Source: Bimuria novae-zelandiae CBS 107.79
Taxonomy: Eukaryota > Ascomycota > Dothideomycetes > Pleosporales > Didymosphaeriaceae
Assembly: GCA_010015655.1 (NCBI GenBank)
Contig: ML976693.1
Span: forward strand, 476,622-540,621
Length of the DNA: 64,000 nt
Direction of reading: 5' to 3'
Positions 1 to 10,875 of this stretch are shown piece after piece (the stretch's first letter is position 1; every line of letters starts with the position of its first letter). A program made the translations under genes and the position numbers. Under the pieces are notes generated by a model, which was not told the DNA's origin, searched no databases, and saw only the letters and a program-made list of their open reading frames with translations.

Positions 1-898
1 TCTTGAAGAAGGGAATGATAAAGGCAGCTGTCACCGCTCCAATGGGGAGGTTGATATAGAAGCACCATCTCCATGTGAGTTTATCGGTAAAGGCGCCGCC
101 AAGGCTAAGCATTGTTAGCTGCCGCTTGATCTACAGCTATGTAAGTCGATGGAGGGAACAACTTACAGTGGGCCGGCTACACTAGCAATGCCGTACATGC
201 CCCCAATCAAGCCCATGTACATAGGACGGGTCCTCAGGGGCACGGAGACGCTGATGATGAGCACGGCACCGGCGAAGATACCAGCCGCACCGATACCTGC
301 AATAGCACGTCCGATGATGAGGGCGGTAGAATTGGGCGCAACGCCGCAAATGAGGGAGCCGACTTCGAAGATGAATAGCGCGGAGATGTAGACCCATTTA
401 ATCGAGTAGAAGGTATAGAATTTGCCGTAAATAAGCTGCGTCGCGCAAGTGGTGAGCAAGTACGCGCTGCCATACCATCCTACATCGTTGAGTGCCTTGA
501 ACTGGTCTGTGATGCGTGGAATGGCAGTTGCAATGATGGTATTGTCCTGTTGGGGCTGTTAGCTCTGGATGTCATTATGCAGGTAGGTTGCGCACCAATG
601 CCATGCAAAAGACAGACAAACACAGCGCTATCGTAATGACGGCGAGCCGCCATGCCTTGGGGTACTCGTGCTCGGCCTCCCCTTCTGGCACCTGCTCTGC
701 CTCCTCGACGACTGCATGCTCCTTCGAATTCGCGATTTCTGTGGTTGGTTGCGGCTCCGTGGCCGTGTCCAGCGCCGACGGTTCGGGGTCGGTCTTCTCG
801 TAGTTCATGATGGAGGGTTCGTTGCTCACAGCAGCCGTCTTCTCCGAGTCGGCCGTGCTTGCGCCTGAGGGTCTGAGGTATTCGTTCTTGTCGCTCAT
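1..898 (-). CDS. MFS drug-efflux transporter, 14-TMS (DHA2) type, 3' end outside the window
   Basis: Plasma-membrane proton antiporter, probably exporting toxic or secondary compounds; the substrate cannot be read from sequence. Exons, in transcript order: 596-898, 167-546 and 1-104, with GT..AG introns 547-595 and 105-166; about 262 codons are present. ATG at 898 was chosen because the reading frame extended upstream has only a GTG. The first ~78 residues are a hydrophilic acidic Glu/Pro/Thr-rich cytosolic tail. After it come membrane helices, then [14 protein letters not shown], which is the DHA2 motif D1 region, [11 protein letters not shown] and a motif C-like run [18 protein letters not shown] followed by [12 protein letters not shown]. 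This last pair is characteristic of aflatoxin-efflux-like 14-TMS transporters. The C-terminal half lies beyond base 1. Family is confident, substrate unknown. Confidence 0.9.
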
Positions 899-1530
899 CG
901 CGCCTTCCACTTGTGTTTGTTTGTCGGGTTGATAAGAACGGAAGGAGCGCAGCAGGCTTGATCACCGTTCGGGAAGGGACAAACGCTGCAGAGAAGCCGA
1001 GGACAGGACTGGCGTGGAGAATCGAAGTGCAAGATGTGCGCAACGCAGGCTAGAAAAAGGGGAGCGTTGGCACTGAATTGTACGTCGCTGCCTGGCCTGC
1101 TCCATCATCCATGCGCCGAATATTCTCGTCCATCATCCATGCGCCGGTCACTTTAGGACGCAGCTTATCCTCCATTGTCGGAGGTTCGGTGGGTCCTCAC
1201 GCCCCGTGCCGATGCCCTGGGGCGGACTACAGCCGCGAGTTTGCCTGAAGCTGCTGGATCATTTCGTCCGGCCCACAGCCAAGACCAAACAAGAACGTAT
1301 CGCTTCCCGCTGGCGCTTGGCATCGGTGGCAGCAGCGAGCGAATTGCCCGTTGCGAGCGAGTGCGATTCCTGCCAAATCTCTCGTACCGAACGCATGGCG
1401 CGCCTCCTACGCGATCACCAGGGTAGCGGTCTGGAACCCGTCCCACGGACCCACCCGGTGCAAAGCCTCGTGCAGCACTGCAGTTTGCAGATTTCGTCCG
1501 AGAATCCTGAGTCACCACGACACAGTTGCA
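899..1530. other. 5' flank of the MFS gene, no gene seen
   Basis: Normal base composition. It should hold the MFS promoter. Short open frames here lack recognisable protein features or ATG starts, and I see no RNA gene. Confidence 0.5.
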
Positions 1531-1538
1531 CTTACCAG

Positions 1539-1829
1539 TAGGGATGGGCATGTAACTTATGGATTACCGGATATCCCGTATCTGGTACGGTACATCCATG
1601 GACAGCGATTTAGTTACCGTATGCCAAGCCCTATATATACTATATATAGTATATTATCCTTAGTAACCCCGTGCTATTCTAAAAAAGTCTAGTGTGTACT
1701 AGTAAAACTAGGCTTTTTCAGAATCTTACGGACTGCCAAGGACGTTACTAATATACGGGATATTCCGTATTATACGAGATACGGTATATCCATGTATCAG
1801 TCACCAAATCCCGTATCGACACATCCCTA
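1539..1829. mobile_element. hAT-type MITE, 291 bp, with 8-bp TSD
   Basis: The element starts TAGGGATGGGC and ends in ACATCCCTA, giving a terminal inverted repeat TAGGGATG with weaker subterminal similarity that includes GGATATCCCGTAT-like words on both sides. It is flanked by a perfect 8-bp direct repeat CTTACCAG at 1531-1538 and 1830-1837. This fits the hAT target consensus nTnnnnAn. The interior is AT-rich and noncoding (a TATATACTATATATAG run near 1631). Length, TIR and 8-bp duplication together indicate a non-autonomous hAT element; no transposase lies in it. Confidence 0.85.
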
Positions 1830-1837
1830 CTTACCAG

Positions 1838-2752
1838 AACACATCTGCGATTTTTTCCGTTGAGCGCAACGTGGCCACACCTTGGCACACGGATGATAGC
1901 TGAGGCAACGTGGACTGTCGGTGATACATGACATCAACACTCGTAGCCTCCATCTCACTCTCTAGAAGCGGCCGTTGTGCAAGAACGCCACGAGCTTGCA
2001 CTATCTTGGCACCGTATCAGTGCTACCCTCGTATCCCAACGCGAACACAAACGTCAGCAAAGCGGTAGTCCACACTCAAGTCGTTCGCCCAAAACCGCTG
2101 TGACACTGTACCGGTCAGCCGTCAGCGCTGCTGCTTCGAATTCCCTTTTCCAGCATAGTCCTGGAGCAGGAGTCTACACGTGCGTGTAAGCATGCGGATC
2201 TAAGATTCGCCTGCGATCGGGGGGAAGCGTATCTTTCTTATTGATAATAATATCTTAGAAACAGCTTTCTATTTACTATACATATTTCGTTTAGCTGTGG
2301 AAAGGGTACGGGTGAGATTGCGGGACAATGAGGTCGAGGCTAAAAGGTTTAGGATAACGGAAAGCGCGTACATGTGAAGCTTTTCTTTTATCGTCTTTCA
2401 CGACCTGAATAGATCATGCAACATAGCAACTGAAAAACGCGATCATTACAGCAACAGAAGGGTGCACCAGAACAATACGCAAGATGAGGGTGCGATGAGG
2501 GCGGCGGAATGTGCATGTAAAGCGCGAGCCGTATTTATTGCTCATGATTTCTGCAAGCACCGATGTAGTGCGGTGATGCTTGTTGGGTATATACGAACAC
2601 TATGCGCCCACCTAACAAAAGAACCATTCTACACCGTTCGACCACGAGGTCTCGTTGCCATCTACAACCAATAAAATGCTTCCGTCTAGCAGCCACCATA
2701 TGATGCGATGTAACATGCTGGTAATAGCACTGTGTAACACTTCCCAGCGCGC
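1838..2752. other. Spacer downstream of IRC20, no gene seen
   Basis: Mostly normal composition with a slightly AT-rich patch near 2235-2300. Only short open frames, none with recognisable domains. The 3' UTR of the minus-strand helicase gene should fall at its right end. Confidence 0.5.
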
Positions 2753-5700
2753 TCATGCCGACGGACTAGCCCCGGCATCACCACCGTTTTCACCTCCAGG
2801 CCTACCAAGTCCACCCACCACAAGCGTCGCCTCGTCCTGTAGCCTCCCCACCAGCATCTGCAGTTCCCCCACGTCAACGTTTGCGATCGCCTCCATGGCA
2901 GCAGCGTGATTCTCTTGGGTGAAAAGCTGGTCGCCCGGCGCAGCTTCCACGTGCTGCAAGAACTGTTCCCTTCGGACTCTCAGCTCGTGCTGCCTCTGCT
3001 GGTCGTCCAACATCGCGATCTCGTCGTTGCTCGGGACGTTACGTGCTTTTCCGAACAAGCACTTCCAGAGATCGTCTGCGACGACGACCTCGCCTTGATT
3101 GCCTTCACGCACCAGCTTGCTAAGGGAAGCGGTCTTGATCTCTTCCGAGTTAGCGACGTCGAGCTTGCGCTCCTGCACTTGCTCACTCGCAGCATCGGTT
3201 GCGGAACCAGACCGCGAATTGGCGTCGCGACCCATGTGCTCGAGGCGACGCTTAACGGAGATGTCGTAGATGGCTTCCTCAACCGTGTTTCCTACAATGT
3301 ACATGAAGACTGTGGTAGCCCGCTTCTGACCAATCCGGTGTACTCGTGCGATGGCTTGCAGCTCCAGAGCTGGGTTGATGAGCGGTTCGCAGAGGAAAAC
3401 GTACGTTGCGTTGACCAGATTGAGCCCAGAGGAGTTCGACTTCGCATCTAGGAGGAAACACTCCACCGCTGGATCCTTCTTGAACTTCTCAATGCCGTTT
3501 TTGTCGCGAATACCGCTTACCCCAATTCTAAATCGTCTTAATGCTAGGCAGAGGACCTGCAGGAAGTCTGCAAATTGAGAGTAGATGATGGTCTTGGCAC
3601 CTGGATCGTTATTCCGGATCCAGAGAAGATGTCGCGCCATCATATCGATTTTCGACCCGTATGAGTCCTCGAGTTTGACCGTCTTGATTTCGTTCATGGT
3701 AGAGTTGTGGATACTAGAGTATATGGACATGGCGGAGGACGGACTAGATGCCGGAGAGGCTGTTGCTGCTGAGTCGTGGTGCTCTTCTTGAGCCGTAACG
3801 GTTGTCTTGTTATGTGTGATGTCCTTCAGATCGCCCCTCACAAGTGCGGTCCGGCATTCTGGGCAGTTGTGATTGATCTTCCACCATGTGAAGATGCACT
3901 CTCGACAGTACTTATGACCACAAGTAGTTAAAATCCCACGCTCGTAGGGGTCCAAGCATATTGTGCAGGTTTCTTCTGGCTTTGCAGCTCCGTCACGGAG
4001 ATTGTTCAAATACGTTTGCTTAACCTTGAAGCGTTGTATTTTGACCCTTCTAGCTTCTATTTGCACGCTCTGCAACGTGAACGCTCTATGGTCGAAAGTC
4101 TCGTCCATCTCGTCCTTGTAGTCTTCCACGGTTTCGGAAATGTGTTGAATCTGACGATAGAACTCCAACCGGAGATTCATCGTTAGTCGGAACTGCTCTA
4201 GCTCCTTCTCCAGTTCGGTTGTGAGTTCGGTCTTGGTCGAGAACATCTCCTGTACCTGCGCGAGATATTTCTGTGCGATGGCCAACTCTGCTGCGGCCCG
4301 CTTGTCTGCTGCTTCGGCCCGGTATTGAAGCGTTGTCGTCACCTGGCGAGCGGAGGCTACAACGCCTTTGAGGGACCCTTGCTGTGGTTTTGGTCGTAAT
4401 TGTGCACGTTCTTGTGCAAGCTGAAGGAGGAGGTCAGGAGCATGGCCTCGTTTCGTAATGTCTTCATCTCGAGCCTGTCGGACCGCTTGCTCCATCTCAT
4501 GATTCACAAGAGTATCCTCTGTTCCGTGCACAGCGGTAGTCATGTCGGCTACTAACGTACGGAATGCCTGAATGTATACGTAGAGCTCGTCTTGAACCCT
4601 GAGCGAGGTTTCGTACTCGTCGCCAGTAGTCTCTTTTTCTTCTTCGCTGTCGACAAGAGACATGGTCAGGATTTCAATGATTTTGTTGCGCCACTCCTTC
4701 AGTTTTGTGCTCTGCGAGTTGATGACTTGAGTGATTGTGTCTAATTTCTCGAGCACATTACTGCTCTCGATACCGCCAAGGTCCTCAACTTCGGGAAGAT
4801 ACATATTCTGATGCTGAGCTCGCAAGTCCGCAATCTTTCGCATTTGCCGTCGGGTGCGCTTCTCGGTATCCTTGAGAAGCTCCTGGCGGATAGACTGGGC
4901 TTTATCATACCAGGCTTTCTCGCTCTTCTCTAGCTGGTTATATTCCGCTGAGTCGGGGACTTTATTCTCCTTCCACTGAAAATACATGTTACCAATGAAG
5001 AAATAGCAGGCGTGCTCGAGCTCAAGAAAAGAGCGAAGTGATCTTCGGAGGATCGTAATGTGTGCAAATTTTGCACTGGTTTCGTCAGTTTCATATTCGT
5101 CCTGAGAGCCCTCATATTGCGATGCGCTGCTCGGTCCACTCATACGAAGCTTAGCGACTTCAGTCTGGATTTCTTCCCGGCCGAGTTTGACATATTCCAG
5201 GGTAGTCTGCAGCGCTTCCTCGTAGTACGTGATGGCCTTTTCTTTTGGACTGGCAATGTCTTGGGCGAAGGAATAGATATGTCCCCGTCTCATCTGAGCC
5301 AAAATCATCTCCTTGGCTTCTAACTTAGTTTTTGTCTCGTTTTGGTCGATCATCACTTGAAGGACCTCTTGAACGGTGCGAAGAGGTTGTTTTTTTGGGC
5401 CAAGGAATTTTCTGTTCTTTTCACCAACGTGGCTGTGTAGACAGATTTGCCGTAAACGAACTAGCCATTCGCGCATCCGCTCAATGGTTTCGGGATGGTC
5501 GATGCCTCGGTCTTCACGAAGAGGGACACCTTCGGGGCTCAGAAAACATGCCTCACACATTTGACGGAACATGTCTTTGTAATACACTTCTTCGATTGCG
5601 GTGAAAGGTACAGTGATGACAACACGTCTCTGAGGGGGTATGTCAAGCTCACCGCGAATCTGGTCCTTGGTATGCCGCAAAGCCATGCGATTAATGAGGT

Positions 5701-7339
5701 CCCGGAAAGAAGTCTTGTCCAGGCGTGCAAAAAGATTCTTGGTGTTTGCGAAAGGCTCGCAGCGCAAGAAAACGAGGAGACCAACAAGATCCGTGACGTT
5801 GCTTCGAAGAGGGGTGCCAGATACAGCCCACGCGTTACAACGAGGAATCATACGAGCCACCATGGCAGCTTGACTAACACCACTCTCCACCATCTGGGCT
5901 TCGTCGAGACAGACCCTCCACCATGATATGCCAACCAACGGACTGGTCCGGTGCTCGTACTCTTTCTTGCGACGTAACGGACGGTCAGGTGGAGGTGTGA
6001 CGTGGTGCACTTCTCTGGAGAGGACATCGTAGCTAGTCACGACCACGTCAAATTGTAGCAAATGCTCGATGGTAGCTTCCTCACGCGTGTGCCGGGTCAA
6101 GCCGTTGTAGTGAAAGCATTTGAGGTGGGGCGCATGCTTATTGATTTCGCTGATCCATTGCTCGAGAATGGCTGGCGGCGTGATGATCAAAGTAGCGCCG
6201 GAGGGCTTGACCATCTTGACCAAGTATGGATCGTGTACGTCTGTTTTGGTCATGTCTCGCTTATGGAGGCACATGAGCGAGATCAACTCGACGCTCTTCC
6301 CCAAGCCCATCTCTTCGGCCAGGATGCCACCATGGAGATGTGTTGAATCCCAGTCATGGTTCAAGTCGGAGATTATCATGCCTCGAGCATGGCTGACGTA
6401 ACATTCCCTCCCTGCATTGTCCTGGGCAGGGAAGAAGGACACAGGCAGGCCCGCTGCTTCCTTCTCGACCTTTTGGAGGTCCCCCGTCGACGAAAAAGTC
6501 ACGCCCTCGCGCCGGAGCATCCAATCGACCGAGCGCTGCTGGTAGGGATATAGGGTAGCAGAAGACAAGCTGTTCTCGATGCGGGGGGAGATGTCGTGGT
6601 TCTCCGGAACATGAACGGCGTCGTAGAAGTCTGCTGGGGTCCACGTGGACCTGACTCCGCTCGCAGTGTCCGGCAGGTACGTGGACAAGATGTTCATGTT
6701 GGCGCGATGCTGCAAGCGTGCCCTCCAGGTGCCGACGAGTGAAATGCCAAACGGCCACCGAAGCTCGACCTCCAGCCGCGGCGCGGACTGGCCAGGTTCG
6801 GGGGCTAAGAGGTTGCAACGGCAGAAGGGAATGTAATCATTTCTCGAGCTCGGCGAGGACTTCTCCCATTCTGCGCCCACGGCCGCTGCCATGTCGAGGT
6901 GCGTCGCAAGCGGATCGAGACTCTCGGGAGAGGCCGTGGCGGTCAAGTGGATGGTCGTCGCGGAGGCGGGGTCGTAAGCAGACAGCACGATCTGGTCGTC
7001 GCTCTTGCGCGAGAAGGAGGCCAGCTGCAGCGGTACAGAGGCTCGTGAAGCACCCGAGAGCGAGACTGGGGCAGCCGCGCCGGACGACGGGCCCAGGCAG
7101 AGCGTGACGCGGGTGAGCACGGCGCTCTTTTCCACATCGTAGGATGGCTGCACAGCTGCAGCAGCTTGGCCGTTGGGCAGTCGACGCCGCTTCGTCGCGC
7201 GTCCTTCGGCCTCCCAGTTGCCCTCGAGTGGGCGGAACACGCGCTCGAATGCGCGGAATGCGTCCGGCGCGGGATAGTGTGCCACTTCGCCGTTGTACCG
7301 GACGACGCAGCCCAGGAGGGCGACGGAGAGACAGGCCAT
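2753..7339 (-). CDS. IRC20: SNF2-family helicase with RING finger, IRC20/SHPRH type E3 ubiquitin ligase
   Basis: Nuclear DNA-dependent ATPase and probable E3 ligase; the family (yeast Irc20, human SHPRH) acts in recombination and DNA-damage tolerance, SHPRH by ubiquitinating PCNA. A single uninterrupted frame of 1528 residues, close to yeast Irc20 (about 1550), starts at ATG 7339. Order: basic patch KRRRLP near 50; Walker A GGILAEEMGLGKSVE at 337-351; DEAQ box at 479-482; motif III SGTPLRS at 507-513; a long coiled-coil-rich insertion (about 600-1110); C3HC4 RING at about 1123-1163 (CTICLDPYERG, CGHKYCREC, CPECR); then the C-terminal helicase lobe with ARVHRIGQKR near 1333. The RING sitting inside the split helicase core is diagnostic of this family. 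It shares a 295-bp upstream region with divergent PUP3. Confidence 0.95.
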   Translation of the reverse strand: MACLSVALLGCVVRYNGEVAHYPAPDAFRAFERVFRPLEGNWEAEGRATKRRRLPNGQAAAAVQPSYDVEKSAVLTRVTLCLGPSSGAAAPVSLSGASRASVPLQLASFSRKSDDQIVLSAYDPASATTIHLTATASPESLDPLATHLDMAAAVGAEWEKSSPSSRNDYIPFCRCNLLAPEPGQSAPRLEVELRWPFGISLVGTWRARLQHRANMNILSTYLPDTASGVRSTWTPADFYDAVHVPENHDISPRIENSLSSATLYPYQQRSVDWMLRREGVTFSSTGDLQKVEKEAAGLPVSFFPAQDNAGRECYVSHARGMIISDLNHDWDSTHLHGGILAEEMGLGKSVELISLMCLHKRDMTKTDVHDPYLVKMVKPSGATLIITPPAILEQWISEINKHAPHLKCFHYNGLTRHTREEATIEHLLQFDVVVTSYDVLSREVHHVTPPPDRPLRRKKEYEHRTSPLVGISWWRVCLDEAQMVESGVSQAAMVARMIPRCNAWAVSGTPLRSNVTDLVGLLVFLRCEPFANTKNLFARLDKTSFRDLINRMALRHTKDQIRGELDIPPQRRVVITVPFTAIEEVYYKDMFRQMCEACFLSPEGVPLREDRGIDHPETIERMREWLVRLRQICLHSHVGEKNRKFLGPKKQPLRTVQEVLQVMIDQNETKTKLEAKEMILAQMRRGHIYSFAQDIASPKEKAITYYEEALQTTLEYVKLGREEIQTEVAKLRMSGPSSASQYEGSQDEYETDETSAKFAHITILRRSLRSFLELEHACYFFIGNMYFQWKENKVPDSAEYNQLEKSEKAWYDKAQSIRQELLKDTEKRTRRQMRKIADLRAQHQNMYLPEVEDLGGIESSNVLEKLDTITQVINSQSTKLKEWRNKIIEILTMSLVDSEEEKETTGDEYETSLRVQDELYVYIQAFRTLVADMTTAVHGTEDTLVNHEMEQAVRQARDEDITKRGHAPDLLLQLAQERAQLRPKPQQGSLKGVVASARQVTTTLQYRAEAADKRAAAELAIAQKYLAQVQEMFSTKTELTTELEKELEQFRLTMNLRLEFYRQIQHISETVEDYKDEMDETFDHRAFTLQSVQIEARRVKIQRFKVKQTYLNNLRDGAAKPEETCTICLDPYERGILTTCGHKYCRECIFTWWKINHNCPECRTALVRGDLKDITHNKTTVTAQEEHHDSAATASPASSPSSAMSIYSSIHNSTMNEIKTVKLEDSYGSKIDMMARHLLWIRNNDPGAKTIIYSQFADFLQVLCLALRRFRIGVSGIRDKNGIEKFKKDPAVECFLLDAKSNSSGLNLVNATYVFLCEPLINPALELQAIARVHRIGQKRATTVFMYIVGNTVEEAIYDISVKRRLEHMGRDANSRSGSATDAASEQVQERKLDVANSEEIKTASLSKLVREGNQGEVVVADDLWKCLFGKARNVPSNDEIAMLDDQQRQHELRVRREQFLQHVEAAPGDQLFTQENHAAAMEAIANVDVGELQMLVGRLQDEATLVVGGLGRPGGENGGDAGASPSA

Positions 7340-7634
7340 CTGAGGGCGGGTGGGTGGTTGGTCCTGTCGTGCACCGTGGGGGCAATTGCGCGCGATGCAG
7401 CCTAGAGAGGAGCGGAGGCGGGGTGGCCCAGCATGTCATCACGTGCCCGCTGCGGAGTGGAGCCCTGGCGCCCGCTGGAGCTTGGTGGTGGCCGCGTTCG
7501 CACCTGCTACCTACACTACCTACCTACCTTCGAGCACCGCCCACAGCTCTCCCGTAGCTCCACACCCATTGTCCCGGCTGCATAGAGCCCGCGCTGAGCT
7601 TCCTCTCACACACACACACACACATCCAGTCATC
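7340..7634. promoter_or_regulatory. Bidirectional promoter region of IRC20 and PUP3
   Basis: Only 295 bp separate the two divergent start codons, so both promoters must overlap here. A (CA)9 run at 7607-7624 lies 10 bp upstream of the PUP3 start. I do not see an exact PACE-type proteasome element. Confidence 0.6.
7607..7624 (+). repeat. (CA)9 microsatellite in the PUP3 leader
   Basis: Nine perfect CA dinucleotides ending shortly before ATCCAGTCATC and the PUP3 ATG. Confidence 0.9.
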
Positions 7635-8407
7635 ATGGTAGGCTCCAGTGCCGTCCCCGTCAACGCAATGCCCGCTAACACCACCAGTCGTCGCCGTTCT
7701 CGATAAGTACGCCCGCCCGATGAGCCCCCTACCTAACCACCTCGTCCTAATCGTGTCGCAGACGGGGGTGCCTGCGTCGCCATGGTGGGCAAGGACTGCG
7801 TCGCCATCGCGTGCGATCTCCGCCTCGGCATGCAAGCCCTCACCGTCTCCAATAACTTCCCCAAGATCTTCCAGTACGGCGACGTCTTCCTGGGCCTGAC
7901 CGGTCTCGCCACCGACGTTTCCACCGTCTCCGATCTCTTCCGCTACAAAGTCAACATGTACCGGCTGCGCGAGGAGCGCAACATCAGCCCGCAGACCATG
8001 GCCAACCTCGTCAGCTCGAGCCTGTACGAGCGACGGTTCGGGCCTTATTTCGTCAGCCCCGTGATTGCAGGCATCAACCAGACGACAGGCAAGCCCTTCA
8101 TCTGCGGGTTCGACAGCATTGGGTGCATTGATTTCGCAAAGGACTTCATTGTGAGCGGGACGGCGAGCGATCAGCTGTTTGGTACCTGTGAGGGGCTGTG
8201 GGAGCCGGACCTGGTACGTCGAGAGCAGGATGCCAGCATGGCCGAGCACTGACACATGGACAGGGACCAGAGGACCTCTTCGAGACGTGTTCGCAAGCGC
8301 TCCTGAACGCCGTCGACCGAGATGCCCTATCAGGCTGGGGAGCACACGTCTACATCATCGAGAAGGACAGGGTCACGAAGCGGTTACTGAAGGGCAGGCA
8401 AGACTGA
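7635..8407 (+). CDS. PUP3: 20S proteasome beta-3 subunit
   Basis: Non-catalytic beta-3 subunit of the 20S core particle. Exons: 7635-7637 (only the ATG), 7688-7706, 7762-8213 and 8264-8407; introns 7638-7687, 7707-7761 and 8214-8263, all GT..AG. The spliced product is 205 residues, the same length as yeast Pup3. It begins MSSPFSINGGACVAM, which only appears if the first two tiny exons are used. Family blocks are plain: [64 protein letters not shown] and the end LLKGRQD. No catalytic N-terminal threonine is expected for beta-3. A start at the internal ATG 7782 would lose the first beta strand, so it was rejected. Confidence 0.95.
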
Positions 8408-10875
8408 GGTGGTGCACGATACGCAGTGCTGCTGCACACCTACAGCACGGGCGATCGGTACCCGCCCTATGCTTGTCTCGGGGCATATGGTTCGTCTTCC
8501 TGCCATCCACGCCGTGTACACATGCGATGCGGAAGTAGGACACACGAGCATGCCTTCCTCGTGGGCGGCATCGCTTTGTACCATTTACGTAGGCAGAGTA
8601 GGCATATCATGCTCAAACATCAAGCATTACGCCCACTAATATATGAGCGTTCTATGTTACTGCTCTACGTGACATATGTGAACAACGCCTGTGTGAGGAT
8701 CAAGCCCGACACATCTCGTCGGCTCGATCAGGTCCAGCATACGCGTTACCCCCGCCTCTGTTACCGTCGAGGTCCTGTCGCCCTCCCACCCTCTGCTTTC
8801 CTGTGCCGCAACAGCGCAATGTAGCTCTTCAACCGCACGACCCACCCTCGACACGTTCTGAGTTCCCACAAACGAATGCATTAGAGGGTCTATAGCATAG
8901 AATGGGTTGTCAATGCCATGTGTGCTTTTGATCGATGTAATTTTACTGTCACAATCCAAAGACGCTCCAGCTGTACGAGTCAACCCGTCTATTATATGGC
9001 CGCTAATTCTTGGTCTTTGCCTCTGTATCCTGTTTCCAGTTATCCTTCTTTGACAAGTATCCTTTCACTTGCTTCTCCTCTTCCCACAAATCCTCCCAGT
9101 TTGTTGGGGTCCGGGGCAAAATTTATACTCTTTCCATTCCCTTTGCTGTCTCATCTTCTCTTACACTATACCCTCAAGCTGCCCTGCACGAGTCTCACCA
9201 TTTGGTAACACAGACGCGCATCTTTATCTTGTTCCTTGTTTCGTCGGGATGAAGGGTGGTCGTGGAGATCGGGTCGGTACCAGACCATGGCTTATGGAAG
9301 GCATCATAGGCGGATGCTCCCAATATAGCAAGATACAGTTGACTCCAAAACGGGTCCGTGGCGAAATGTACACTTTCTGCTTCCGGTTGTGGTAGAGTCT
9401 TGGCACTGCAAGGCTTATCTTTCTGGAAGGTGCAAAGGTGAGCTAGCGACGGACGCTTAGTTGATGGTAAAAGGCGACTTTCGACGTAGTTGATGCTTGC
9501 GCGGCATTGGCAATTCAGGCGGAAAGGCAGTGAATTGTCTGCTTTGACCATGTCCTGAAGTAAGAGTCAACGGCCATTCGGCATGACCGGACCCGCTACC
9601 AGATGTATCATTCACTTACGCCTGCTGGCGTCTACAAATACCTAGGAAGATAGGTCACGCGTCACGCGGACACACGAAACGTGAGCTTGAGCGTCCGCAA
9701 AATGGCCACAATTGCGTCTTAAAGCGCGCCCATTTGCGAGGCACGCACGATAGCCGCGCACAACGTATGACGCAATGCCGGAGGCGGTATTAGCAAGCAA
9801 GCAGGTGTAGCGACAGAAGAAGCCGAAACGCGTTGACGTTAGTAACGGATGTACTGGCGATCAGGTGCCCTTTTGGTCCACTATGTGTGAGGGTGGTTTA
9901 ACGGCTAGATACTCTGGTAGGGCGTACCAGCGTAGTTATTACTCCACGATATCGTTATCGAAAGGCATGCAGAGCACGGCGACCGACCGGCGTCTGCACA
10001 AGGCGTCCGCTGGACTGGTCAACCACATTGCGACGCGTCGGCTCAGGCGCATCAAAGCAAGTACTGGTCTTTTGATGCATGTCTTGGGAGTGACAGGCAG
10101 ACATTGTGGCACAGGCGAGGTCATATGACTCTGGATCTCAGGTGCGGGGCCAGCATCGCGACGCATGGTGCTCAGCAGCACTGGTTGGTAGGCGCAGCGG
10201 CTGGGCATGCGCGCGCTCGAGGGCTCATGAGTGTGTGAGTGTGCGCGTATGTACCTGATGCATGCCTGCACCGTAGGATGGTGGTTCCTTATCATTATCG
10301 GCGGGGGCGGCTTAGGACGAATTCGGCTACGGCGGCTTCTTAGACTCTCCAGCTGTGTTAGTGACTCGCTCATCCGACAACGCGCCTGGCGCTGCTCTTC
10401 GTCTGTCGCGAACCGCCTTTGTTCCTTTTCCTCTCCTATTATTTCCTTGATAGTTGCGCCTGTGTACTTATCCATCCTCCTTTGCTCGCCTCGTCCCTGC
10501 GTACGCGTCGGAGGCCTACCACCCACCCACCCTCACTCGCCATCCTCTGCGCCTATCACACCTTGGGGCCTGTATAGCGGCCTGTGATTCCAGGCTCCAC
10601 CGCCAGCCGCCGAATACGTCCTCCAGCCCTCGCAGCAGCCTACCTCCTCCCACCCCCTTCCACGGCTGCGTCGTAACTCTCTGTACAACCTACATCGTCC
10701 TTGGCCGCCTTCCCCCCACCACAGCTCCGACATCCTCGCCGCTTCCTCCCCGCCGCCACTGCAGCTTCATGTGCAACGCCCTCACAGCGACCCTGTACCC
10801 ACATCTTAGACGGTAGCAAGCGCGAGCGGGAACACGCAAGAGAGGGGACCAGGCTGGTCGCGCAGCGCCGCCGTC
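8408..10875. other. 2.5-kb spacer between PUP3 and ATG1, no well-supported gene
   Basis: Normal composition. The last ~450 bp (about 10420-10875) are pyrimidine-rich on the plus strand, as expected for a promoter and leader of ATG1. Apart from one weak minus-strand frame at 9195-9551, I see only short open frames without domains. No tRNA A/B-box pair was found by eye. Confidence 0.5.
9195..9551 (-). CDS. Doubtful hypothetical protein, 118 aa
   Basis: An intronless frame with a real ATG at 9551. The segment FWSQLYLAILGASAYDAF near residues 68-85 could be a membrane-associated helix; the rest is basic and low in order. No family is recognised and no conserved motif is visible. It lies alone in a long spacer and may simply be chance. 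Confidence 0.2.
   Translation of the reverse strand: MVKADNSLPFRLNCQCRASINYVESRLLPSTKRPSLAHLCTFQKDKPCSAKTLPQPEAESVHFATDPFWSQLYLAILGASAYDAFHKPWSGTDPISTTTLHPDETRNKIKMRVCVTKW

Noticed and set aside
1206..1541. 111-codon plus-strand frame
   Set aside because: Overlaps another equally long frame on minus, runs into the MITE target site, and shows no domain or codon pattern of a gene.
9939..10526. 195-codon minus-strand frame
   Set aside because: Low-complexity Arg/Pro/His-rich translation of the ATG1 upstream region; no domain, antisense to a promoter-like pyrimidine tract.
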